DNA from: an uncultured Pelagibacteraceae bacterium
GTDB lineage: Bacteria; Pseudomonadota; Alphaproteobacteria; Pelagibacterales; Pelagibacteraceae
Assembly: GCA_902608065.1 (NCBI GenBank)
Contig: CACLMO010000017.1
Coordinates: forward strand, 1 to 18,223
Reading direction: 5' to 3'
Length of the DNA stretch: 18,223 bases
A model generated the notes under the pieces. That model was not told the origin of the DNA. It saw only the letters and a program-made list of their open reading frames with translations, and ran no database searches. Every line of letters begins with the position of its first letter. Position 1 is the first letter of the stretch. A program made the position numbers and the translations under genes. This document shows, in pieces, positions 1 through 7,492 of the stretch.

Positions 1-2420
1 TTTGGGAAATAGATTCTTTTTCAAAAAAGTATTTAAAAGAAATCACAGATACTGCAGCAGACTCAAGTAAAATAATTTTAGCTACTGACCCTGATCGTGA
101 AGGTGAAGCCATTGCTTGGCATGTTAAAGAAGTATTAGATCAAAAAAAATTATTAAAAGATAAAAAGATAGAAAGAGTTGTCTTCAATGAAATTACAAAA
201 AAAGCTGTTATGAAAGGCATAGAAAACCCTAGAGATATTGAACCACTACTAGTCAATGCTTACATGGCTAGAAGAGCTTTAGATTATTTAGTTGGATTCA
301 ATATTTCTCCTATTTTATGGACTAAGCTACCAGGATCCAAATCTGCTGGACGTGTACAATCCGTTGCTTTGAAATTAATTACTGAAAGAGAACATGAAAT
401 TGAATTATTTAATCCGAGGGAGTTTTGGACTTTAAAAGTAAACTTTAAAGACAAAAATAACAATATAGTAACATCTAATATTTCACAGCTAGAGGGAAAC
501 AAAGTTGAAAAATTCTCTTTTAAAAATAAAGAGGACATTAAAGCTGCCGCTGAACTAATTAAAAAAATGAAATTTAATATTTCTGATATATCTTCAAAAA
601 TTGTAAGTAGAAATCCTTCAGGTCCTTTCACTACATCTACACTTCAACAAGTTTCCTCTGGAAGACTAGGTTTAGGTGCTTCAAGAACAATGCAAATCGC
701 TCAAAAACTTTATCAAGGAATTGAAATTGATGGTGAAACTATAGGTTTAATCACATATATGAGAACTGATGGAACAAACATATCAGAAGAAGCGGTGTCG
801 AATTTTAGAAATTTCATTAAAAATAAATATGGGGATGAATACCTTCCTAAAGACGCTCTAAATTATTCTGGTAAAAAAGCAAAGAATGCTCAAGAAGCTC
901 ACGAAGCAATACGACCTACTGATATTGATAAATCACCAGAAAAAGTAAAAAAATACTTAAGTCCAGATCAATATAAAGTGTACGATTTAATTTGGAGTAG
1001 AGCATTATCCTCTCAAATGCAATCAGCACAATTTGATAGAAACACAATTACAATTACATCTGACAACAAAGAAACTATTTTAAAAACTACTGGATCAGTA
1101 ATTAAATTTGATGGTTATTTAAAAATTTATAAAGATCCTAAAAAAGAAGACGGTGAAAGTATTTTGCCTAAAATGTCAAATGGTCCTGTTAATATTGAGA
1201 GTCTTCTAGAAGAACAACATTTTACACAACCTCCTCCTAGATATTCGGAAGCTAGTTTAGTAAAAAAACTTGAAGAATTAGGTATTGGAAGACCTTCTAC
1301 ATATGCAAGTATTATTTCAGTGATATCGACTAGAGGTTATGTGGAAATTTTAAATAAAAGATTTCATCCTACGGATAGAGGAAAATTAATAACAGCTTTT
1401 TTGGAAAAACTATTTTCTAAATATGTCGACTATAATTTTACTGCTGGATTAGAAAATCAATTAGACGAAATCACTTCAGGAAAAGAAGGATGGATTAAAG
1501 TTCTAGAGATGTTTTGGAAGGACTTTAATCAAAATGTTACTGAGGTTAAGGAAAAAAGAACAAGAGAAGTTTTAGATTTATTGAATGATAGTCTGGGAAC
1601 TTTAATATTTGAAAGAGATAATGATGGTAATATAGATCGAAAATGCAAGCTTTGCGCGAATGGAGAATTAAGTCTTAAAAATAGTTTCCGTGGAGGTGCT
1701 TTTATTGGTTGTTCTAATTATCCAGAATGTAAGTTTACCAGACCATTATCAAAGGTAAAGGCTGCACAACAATCACAATTGGCAGAACCAAAATTAATTG
1801 GAAAGCATAAAAATGGTAATGATATGTACTTAAAAGTAGGAAGATTTGGACCATACATACAATATGAGAAAATACCTGAAGTAGTTGATGAAGAAATTAA
1901 AAAAACAAAAAAGAATAAGAAAAAAAAAGAAAAAGATAATACTAATCTCAAAAATGTATCGATTCCAAAAGGTATCTCGATTGACTCCATAGACTTACAA
2001 AGAGCAAATTTTTTATGTTCACTACCTAAAGTGATTGGGCAACATCCTGATACAGGAATGGATATAACGTTAAATTCAGGAAGGTTTGGACCATATTTAA
2101 AATGTGAAAATAAATCCGCAAGAATTGAATCCGTTGAGGATATATTTACTATAGGTTTGAATAGAGCTGTTACAATGATAGCTGAAGCTAAACCTGGTAG
2201 AGTTTCTTCTTCAGAAATTAAACATTTAGGTGAACATCCAGAAGATAAGAAACCTGTTAGAGTTATGAAAGGTAAATTTGGTCCTTACATTAAATATAAA
2301 TCATTGAATGCAACAATTCCTGAAGAAAAAGATCCAAATGAAATTACTATGGATGATGCTTTAATTCTAATTGAAAAAAGAAAAGAGTATGATAAGAATA
2401 AAAAAAAGAAAAAAAGATAA
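1..2420 (+). CDS. topA: DNA topoisomerase I (type IA), 5'-truncated by the window edge
   Basis: Relaxes negatively supercoiled DNA by single-strand passage. The frame is open from base 3 and gives 805 residues; about 80 N-terminal residues lie outside the window, judging by where the Toprim motif sits in the family. The Toprim acidic motif DPDREGEA is at bases 87-110. The conserved ARRALDYLVG and KSAGRVQSVAL segments follow, then the active-site tyrosine in ITYMRTDG (Tyr codon 756-758). A four-cysteine zinc ribbon lies at 1644-1730 (CKLC...CSNYPEC). Three C-terminal repeats of the GRFGPY type lie near 1800-1866, 2038-2106 and 2230-2298, as in alphaproteobacterial TopA. A lysine-rich linker lies between the first and second repeats, and the protein ends in a lysine tail. 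An internal Met at base 210 is not the start, because the Toprim motif lies upstream of it. The stop codon directly abuts the next gene's ATG. Confidence 0.97.
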   Translation, partial: WEIDSFSKKYLKEITDTAADSSKIILATDPDREGEAIAWHVKEVLDQKKLLKDKKIERVVFNEITKKAVMKGIENPRDIEPLLVNAYMARRALDYLVGFNISPILWTKLPGSKSAGRVQSVALKLITEREHEIELFNPREFWTLKVNFKDKNNNIVTSNISQLEGNKVEKFSFKNKEDIKAAAELIKKMKFNISDISSKIVSRNPSGPFTTSTLQQVSSGRLGLGASRTMQIAQKLYQGIEIDGETIGLITYMRTDGTNISEEAVSNFRNFIKNKYGDEYLPKDALNYSGKKAKNAQEAHEAIRPTDIDKSPEKVKKYLSPDQYKVYDLIWSRALSSQMQSAQFDRNTITITSDNKETILKTTGSVIKFDGYLKIYKDPKKEDGESILPKMSNGPVNIESLLEEQHFTQPPPRYSEASLVKKLEELGIGRPSTYASIISVISTRGYVEILNKRFHPTDRGKLITAFLEKLFSKYVDYNFTAGLENQLDEITSGKEGWIKVLEMFWKDFNQNVTEVKEKRTREVLDLLNDSLGTLIFERDNDGNIDRKCKLCANGELSLKNSFRGGAFIGCSNYPECKFTRPLSKVKAAQQSQLAEPKLIGKHKNGNDMYLKVGRFGPYIQYEKIPEVVDEEIKKTKKNKKKKEKDNTNLKNVSIPKGISIDSIDLQRANFLCSLPKVIGQHPDTGMDITLNSGRFGPYLKCENKSARIESVEDIFTIGLNRAVTMIAEAKPGRVSSSEIKHLGEHPEDKKPVRVMKGKFGPYIKYKSLNATIPEEKDPNEITMDDALILIEKRKEYDKNKKKKKR

Positions 2421-2625
2421 ATGAAATCACTAATTATATTTACTATAGCAATTTTAATACTTGCTACTTCTTCAATTAAGGCAGATGTTAAAAAAAGACT
2501 GTTCAAAATTTACCAATGATACTTTATTGGGAACCTATGATAAGTGGAGATGTGAACAAGGAAAAGAAGAACGTAAAAAATTAAATATTAAAACTAAAAT
2601 AAAAAATATAATTGAAAAACAATGA
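2421..2625 (+). CDS. small probable exported protein of unknown function, frame broken by one extra A
   Basis: I do not recognise this protein. The ATG follows the topA stop with no gap. The first 21 residues look like a signal peptide: MKS, a hydrophobic core (LIIFTIAILILATSS), then IKAD with likely cleavage after Ala. The frame as written stops at 2517-2519. Shortening the seven-A run at 2490-2496 by one gives a 67-residue protein that ends exactly at 2623-2625. Its TGA then overlaps the ATG of the next gene as ATGA, which strongly supports the restored frame. The mature part would be about 46 residues and very basic, with two cysteines (VKKDCSK and KWRCEQG) that could form a disulfide in the periplasm. 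Coupling to topA and ridA suggests co-transcription but gives no function. Existence of the gene is likely; the role is unknown. Confidence 0.6.
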
Positions 2626-3080
2626 ATATAGATAAAAATTTAGAAAATTTAAAAATCATTTTACCAGAAGCTCCAGATCCAGTTGGTGCATATGTGGCGT
2701 TTAAAAAAATCAATAGTTTACTTTACATATCAGGACAATTGCCGATTGATAAAAATGGCAAAATTATTAAAGGTAAAATTGGAAAAAATTTGTCTTTGGA
2801 ACAAGGCCAAGAAGCGTCTAAATTATGTGCAATTAATATTTTAGCACAAGCAAAGAAGGCTATGTCAGGCAATCTAAATAAAATCAAATCCTGTATACAA
2901 ATTGCTGGTTATGTAAATTCTACAGATGATTTTATTGATCAACCTAAAGTTATAAATCCTGCATCAGAATTAATGTCAGCTGTTTTTGGTGATAATGGTA
3001 AACATACTAGAGCTGCTATCAGTTCAAATGCTCTACCTCTTGGCGCTGCAGTTGAAATAGTTTCAATTTTTGAAATTTAA
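2622..3080 (+). CDS. RidA/YjgF/UK114-family protein (probable enamine/imine deaminase)
   Basis: Members of this family hydrolyse reactive enamine/imine intermediates released by PLP enzymes such as threonine dehydratase. The protein is 152 residues, close to the longer subgroup of the family rather than the ~128-residue E. coli RidA. Family signatures are YISGQLPID near the N-terminus and HTRAAISSNALPLGAAVEI at the C-terminus. Arg130 and Glu145 are 15 residues apart, matching the spacing of catalytic Arg105 and Glu120 in E. coli RidA. The start is fixed by an ATGA overlap with the restored frame of the upstream small gene. Its stop is only five bases from the stop of ugd, which converges from the other strand, so there is no room for a conventional terminator. 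The exact substrate cannot be read from sequence. Confidence 0.9.
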   Translation: MNIDKNLENLKIILPEAPDPVGAYVAFKKINSLLYISGQLPIDKNGKIIKGKIGKNLSLEQGQEASKLCAINILAQAKKAMSGNLNKIKSCIQIAGYVNSTDDFIDQPKVINPASELMSAVFGDNGKHTRAAISSNALPLGAAVEIVSIFEI

Positions 3081-3085
3081 AAAAA

Positions 3086-4385
3086 TTATCTACCTATAGA
3101 ATAATACTTAATTCCTATTCTTTTCATTGATTTTTGTGAGTATAAATTTCTCATATCAAAAATAATAAATTTTTTTCTTTTACAAAGTTTTTTGAAATCT
3201 AAAGCTTTAAATTCTTCCCATTCAGTATGTATTATTATCAAATCTGTATCATTGCATGCATCACCAATGTTATTAAAAAATGAGACTTTTTTAAATTTTA
3301 AAAATTCTTTTTTTTCACCTGAGGGATCGTAATAATTAATCGTTGCACCCTTTTTAGATAAGAATGGAATCATTGTTAAACTTGAAGACTCTCTCATATC
3401 ATCAGTATTTGGTTTGAATGTTACTCCTAAAAAAGTTATTTTTTTGTTTTTAATTTTATTTGATAAAATTGATTTAACCCTATCTATTAATATTTTTTTT
3501 CTATTTTCGTTAGATTTAATCACTGATTTTATGATAGACAAATTTGTTTTAAATTGATCTCCAGTAACAGTAATAGCTTTGGTATCTTTCGGAAAACAAG
3601 AACCTCCATAAGCTGGTCCAGCTCTAAGAAAACGACTGCCAATTCTCTGATCTAAACCAATACCGATTGATACATCCTCAACGTTTACATCAGTTTTTTC
3701 ACACAAGTTTGCGATTTCATTTATATAAGATATTTTAGTAGCCAAAAATGCATTTGCTGCATATTTAATAATCTCAGCTCCTCTTCTATTAGTAGAAAAA
3801 AAACTTAGCACCTTTTCTAATTAATGGTTCATATAAAATTTTCATTTTCTTAGTAATTTTTTTATTGTTTGAACCAACAACAATTCTATCAGGATATCTA
3901 AAATCTCTTATTGCTTCTCCCTCACGTAAAAATTCGGGATTTGAGATTACTTCAAACAATTTTTTCCTTTTTTTTTTTAAGATTATTTTTTCAATCTTAT
4001 CTCCAGTTAAGACTGGTACAGTAGATTTAGTTACTATAATTTTAAATTTGTTTATATATTTGCTAATTTCAGCCGCTGCATCAAATACATATTGAAGATT
4101 AACAGAATGTTTTTTTTTTAAATTAGGCGTACCAACACATATAAAAATAATATTGGAATCTTTTATTGCCGCGCCTAAATTAGTAGTAAATTTTAATCTA
4201 CCTGCTGAATAATTTTTTTTTACAATTTCGTCTAAACCTGGTTCAAATATTGGTATCTCATTATTTTGTAACATATTAATTTTTTTTTCATTCTTATCAA
4301 CACACCAAACAGAATATCCAAGATCAGCAAAACACGCGCCGCTGACAAGTCCTACATATCCAGTTCCTATAATACAAATTTTCAT
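3086..4385 (-). CDS. ugd: UDP-glucose 6-dehydrogenase, interrupted by one frameshift as sequenced
   Basis: Oxidises UDP-glucose to UDP-glucuronate with two NAD+, feeding surface polysaccharide synthesis. The N-terminal NAD-binding half (3789-4385) begins with the Rossmann motif GTGYVGLVSGACFADLG and contains VGTP, TKSTVPVLTGD and NPEFLREG. The C-terminal half (3086 to about 3800) carries the catalytic cysteine in AYGGSCFPKDT (Cys codon 3596-3598) and the C-terminal TFKPNTDDMRESSS segment. They are separated by a single frameshift at the eight-A run 3796-3803 (T on the coding strand). With seven, GAKFF continues directly into STNRRGAEIIKYAANAFLA and gives one 432-residue protein, normal for the family, with the cysteine at about residue 263. 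The gene starts two bases after the galU stop, so the enzyme making its substrate is encoded just upstream in the same transcript. Confidence 0.93.
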
Positions 4386-4387
4386 AC

Positions 4388-5203
4388 TTATAATTTAGAA
4401 ATTTCTATCGTTGAATTAATGTAACCATTCATGGTTCCACAATCTAAATATTTTCCAGAAAAAACATGTCCAATAAATTTATTTTTATCATGAATTAATG
4501 TCCGTATGGAATCAGTAATATGGACTTCTCCATTTCTTCCTTTTTTTTGTCTTTTAAGAACCTTAAATATCTTTGTTGGCAATATATACCTACCAATTAC
4601 AGCATACTTTGATGGTGCTTTTTTTATCGAAGGTTTTTCAATAACATCTTTTATCAAAAAATTATCTTTATTAATTCTTTTTAGTTTAAAAATTCCCCAT
4701 CTAGAGACATCATTTTTATCAACTTTCATGGAAGCAATCATTGATGAATTAAATTTTTTATGTAACTTTAACATTGTTTTTGAACAATTTTTTTTAATTA
4801 TTAAATCATCTGGTAACAACAATAAAAAATGTTTTGACTTAATTAAATTTTTACACTTCAATACAGCATCACCAGTTCCTCGTGGTGAATTCTGATAAAC
4901 AAATTTAATCATTCTTTTTAATTTTCTTATCTTTGAGTATTCATATTTAAGTTTTTCATCATTATTTTTTTTTTTAATTATTTTTTTAAAAAAAGCATCA
5001 TTATAGAAATATTTTTTTATAATATTTTTTTTTTTAGAAATAATAAATATTACTTCTTTGATTCCAGCATCTATACACTCATCTAATATGTACTCTAATC
5101 CAGGTTTTCCATTAATAGGCAGCAACTCCTTGGGTAATACACTTGTGATGGGCAATAATCTGGTTCCAAAACCAGCTAAAGGTATAATAGCCTGTTTGAT
5201 CAT
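4388..5203 (-). CDS. galU: UTP--glucose-1-phosphate uridylyltransferase
   Basis: Makes UDP-glucose from UTP and glucose-1-phosphate, the substrate of the next gene, ugd. The N-terminus has the nucleotidyltransferase signature: LAGFGTRLLP at residues 9-18 and PKELLPI with Lys25. GTGDAVL and LLLLPDDLI (the metal-binding Asp region) are in the middle; the substrate-binding VIEKP, GRYIL and GEVHITDSI segments follow, then KYLDCGTMNGY near the C-terminus. At 271 residues it is somewhat shorter than typical bacterial GalU (about 290-300). Two 11-base T runs on the + strand (4965-4975 and 5025-5035) encode lysines and stay in frame, unlike the shorter runs that break neighbouring genes. It is transcribed divergently from panC with only 35 bases between the two start codons. 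Confidence 0.93.
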   Translation of the reverse strand: MIKQAIIPLAGFGTRLLPITSVLPKELLPINGKPGLEYILDECIDAGIKEVIFIISKKKNIIKKYFYNDAFFKKIIKKKNNDEKLKYEYSKIRKLKRMIKFVYQNSPRGTGDAVLKCKNLIKSKHFLLLLPDDLIIKKNCSKTMLKLHKKFNSSMIASMKVDKNDVSRWGIFKLKRINKDNFLIKDVIEKPSIKKAPSKYAVIGRYILPTKIFKVLKRQKKGRNGEVHITDSIRTLIHDKNKFIGHVFSGKYLDCGTMNGYINSTIEISKL

Positions 5204-5223
5204 TGCTTTCTTTTACATATAAT
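5196..5223 (+). promoter_or_regulatory. probable sigma70-type promoter of panC
   Basis: TTGATC at 5196-5201 and a perfect TATAAT at 5218-5223 are separated by 16 bases. The -35 hexamer lies over the first codons of galU on the other strand (its ATG is 5201-5203). Transcription would begin near 5230, giving a leader of roughly nine bases before the panC ATG. AT-rich DNA yields chance -10 boxes, so this rests on the combined match and on the lack of any other spacer upstream of panC. Confidence 0.45.
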
Positions 5224-5238
5224 ATTTAAAATTTACAA

Positions 5239-6051
5239 ATGAAAATATTTTTAAATAAAAATAACCTACTTAAATATGTCCATAGAGAAAAAAAATTTAG
5301 GTTTTATACCAACTATGGGGGCCCTTCACAGGGGTCATATTTCTTTAATAAGAAAGTCAATTTCCCAATGTAAAAAAAACAATAGTTACTATATTTATTA
5401 ACAAACCACAATTTAACAAGAAGCATGATTTTAAAAATTACCCAAAAACAAAAAAAAATGACATTATAATATTGAAAAGTTTAAAGGTTGATTTTCTTTA
5501 TATGCCCTCACATAGAGAAATATATCCAAATGGAATTGATAAAAAAATTAAAATATCACAATTTGGAAAAAAATTGTGTGGTAAATTTAGACCAAGACAC
5601 TTTGAATCAATTGCTGATGTAGTGAATAGATTTATAAAAATCATAAAACCTTCTAAAATTTTCCTAGGAGAAAAAGATATGCAGCAGTTAAAAATATTAG
5701 AAAGTTTTATTAATAAAAATTTTAATAGCGTAAAAGTAATCGGATGTAAAACGATAAGAGAAAGAAATGGTTTAGCATACTCCTCAAGAAATTTACATTT
5801 ATCTAGTAAAGAAAAAAATATTTCTTCAAAAATTTATAAACTTATATTAAATAAAAAAAAGAAAATAATTAAAAATAAATCTATTATTAAAAAAATAAAA
5901 AACCAAATTATGTCTTGGGGCGTTAAAAAAATTGATTATATTGAATTATTAAATATTAATAAAATAATTCAACCTTATAAAAAAAAATAAAAAATATAAA
6001 ATCTTTATAGCTTACTACTTAAGATCAACTAGATTAATTGATAATATTTAA
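5239..6051 (+). CDS. panC: pantothenate synthetase, interrupted by three frameshifts as sequenced
   Basis: Condenses pantoate and beta-alanine with ATP, the last step of vitamin B5 synthesis. The start at 5239 opens a short frame; three runs must each lose one A to restore the gene: 5288-5295 (8 A), 5372-5379 (8 A) and 5979-5987 (9 A). The restored protein is 269 residues against about 280 for the family. It contains LGFIPTMGALHRGHISL with the HxGH nucleotide-binding motif (5327-5338), TIFINKPQFN, FRPRHFESIADVV, FLGEKDMQQL and GLAYSSRN, and ends in IAYYLRSTRLIDNI, the expected C-terminal signature. The third correction moves the stop to 6049-6051, where TTAA also supplies the mgtE stop. The longest uncorrected open piece (from 5472, ending at 5990) lacks the HxGH motif. 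Homology is firm; whether the gene is intact in the organism cannot be settled from this sequence. Confidence 0.92.
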
Positions 6052-7427
6052 GTGTAAAAGAAATAAGCACCTAAACCAAGAAAAGATAAAAATCCTATTA
6101 CATCAGTAATTGTTGTAACAAAAACGCTTGAAGCAATTGCTGGATCTACATTAAATTTTTTTAATGATATTGGTACTAAAATTCCAAATAAACCTGCTAC
6201 TATCATATTTAGTATCATTGATATGGCGATTAATATTGATAGATTTATTTCCTTAAACCATAATTGGACTATAGCTCCAGTAATAACTGCAAAAATTATT
6301 CCGTTTAAGATTCCAATTACAAATTCCTTTGTTATTATTTTTCCAATATTACCTGATGATAATTCTTTAGTTGCTAATGCTCTTATAGTGACTGCTAATG
6401 TTTGCATACCGGCATTTCCTCCCATTGAAGCAACTATTGGCATTAAAAAAGCTAAGGCTACCATTTGTTCTATTGTTGCTCCAAATTTACTTATTACCCA
6501 TGTAGCTAATAAGGCAGTAAATAAATTTAATAATAACCAATTAAATCTTCTTTTCGTTTTTTGAAAAATGCTATCAGTAATTTCCTCGTCTCCAACTCCA
6601 GCAAGTCTTAAAACATCTTCCTCGGCTTCTTCTTTTAGAACAGTAAAAACGTCATCACCTGTAATCATTCCGACTAGTTTATTATTTTTATCAACTACTC
6701 CAGCTGAAACTAAATTATAATTTTCAAAAATGTGACCTACTTCTTCTTTATCCATTTTGACTGGTATCAAAACTTGCATTTCATTCATTATAGAATTCAT
6801 TTTCGCTTCTCGTGGTGTAGTTAAAACTTTAGAAGATGGTACTGTGCCAATAGGTTTAAAATTGCTATCTACTATAAAAATTTCTAAAAATTCTTCAGGT
6901 AAGTCTTTATTTTCTCTTAAATAATCAATTGTTTGACCAACAGACCAGTTACTCGGTATAGCTGTAAATTCTCTTTGCATTATACGAGCAGCTGAATCTT
7001 CTGGGTAACTTAAACCTTCTTCAAGTAAAAATCTATCTTTGGGTGGAAGTTTATTGAGAACTGTATTTTTCTTTTTATCATCTAAATTTTCTAAAATCTT
7101 TAAAGCGTTGTCAGATTCTAGTCTTTTTAAAATATTTACTATTGATTCTATTGATAAAAGAATGAAAATTTCAGTTTGTATCGATTCATTCAATTCTATA
7201 AAAATTTCTGGATCAATATTAAAACCTTCAAGTTCTATAAGCTTAGATCTGCTTTCAGGAATTAAATTTTCTATCAGATCTGCAGAATCTGCAGGATGCA
7301 ATTCTTTAAGAGTTTGATCTAAAAATTTTGTATCATTATCCTTAATTTTTTTACTAAAAACATTGATAAATTCTTTATTAAACTCAAAATTTACTTTTTT
7401 ATCTCCTATTTCATTTGTTAAACTCAT
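6048..7427 (-). CDS. mgtE: MgtE-family magnesium transporter
   Basis: Inner-membrane Mg2+ channel gated by cytoplasmic Mg2+. The 459-residue protein has the full family layout. First comes an acidic helical N domain (about residues 25-130, with LHPADSADLIENL and repeated LPPKDR-like helices). Next are two CBS domains (about 135-260, with TAIPSNWSVGQTIDYLRE and GMITGDDVFTVL), and an acidic linker (EEAEEDVLRLAG). Five membrane segments fill about 290-459. The pore-region motif MPIVASMGGNAGMQTLAV and the TTITDVIGF motif, with the Asp that binds Mg2+ in Thermus MgtE, are both present. The frame is uninterrupted. It converges on panC with a four-base overlap at the stops and diverges from lipB across a 65-base gap. 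An Mg2+ riboswitch is unlikely, since the leader is too short. Confidence 0.95.
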   Translation of the reverse strand: MSLTNEIGDKKVNFEFNKEFINVFSKKIKDNDTKFLDQTLKELHPADSADLIENLIPESRSKLIELEGFNIDPEIFIELNESIQTEIFILLSIESIVNILKRLESDNALKILENLDDKKKNTVLNKLPPKDRFLLEEGLSYPEDSAARIMQREFTAIPSNWSVGQTIDYLRENKDLPEEFLEIFIVDSNFKPIGTVPSSKVLTTPREAKMNSIMNEMQVLIPVKMDKEEVGHIFENYNLVSAGVVDKNNKLVGMITGDDVFTVLKEEAEEDVLRLAGVGDEEITDSIFQKTKRRFNWLLLNLFTALLATWVISKFGATIEQMVALAFLMPIVASMGGNAGMQTLAVTIRALATKELSSGNIGKIITKEFVIGILNGIIFAVITGAIVQLWFKEINLSILIAISMILNMIVAGLFGILVPISLKKFNVDPAIASSVFVTTITDVIGFLSFLGLGAYFFYT

Positions 7428-7448
7428 AAAAGCAACTTTATAATTAAT

Positions 7449-7486
7449 TTTGTGACTGTTTAGTTGATTTTGTTTAAAATCACAAA
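7449..7486. promoter_or_regulatory. mgtE-lipB divergent promoter region with nested inverted repeats
   Basis: This lies in the 65-base gap between the divergent starts. TTTGTGA (7449-7455) and TCACAAA (7480-7486) form a seven-base inverted repeat 24 bases apart. Inside it TGATTTT (7465-7471) and AAAATCA (7476-7482) form a second, tighter one with a four-base centre. A weak + strand promoter for lipB can be read as TTGTGA (7450-7455), 17 bases, TTTAAA (7473-7478), which would leave a leader of only a few bases. No clear -35/-10 pair for mgtE is visible. The palindromes could be operator half-sites or chance in AT-rich DNA. Confidence 0.3.
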
Positions 7487-7492
7487 CTTAAA

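Noticed and set aside
210..230. ATG at 210 as the start of topA
   Set aside because: The frame is open to base 3 and carries the Toprim motif at 87-110, so the real start is outside the window.
2421..2621. Possible tRNA or small RNA between topA and ridA
   Set aside because: No cloverleaf or strong stem was seen; the corrected reading frame explains the whole interval.
3865..4895. Open frames on the + strand at 3865-4095 and 4506-4895
   Set aside because: They are antisense to conserved ugd and galU and show no recognisable motifs; AT-rich lysine codons on the other strand give long Phe/Leu-rich shadow frames.
5472..5990. Stand-alone protein of 172 residues starting at 5472
   Set aside because: It is the middle of panC; the HxGH motif upstream and the TRLIDNI end downstream lie in other frames.
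7465..7482. TGATTTT/AAAATCA hairpin as an intrinsic terminator
   Set aside because: No gene ends here; both flanking genes start from this spacer, and the stem is all weak pairs apart from two G-C.
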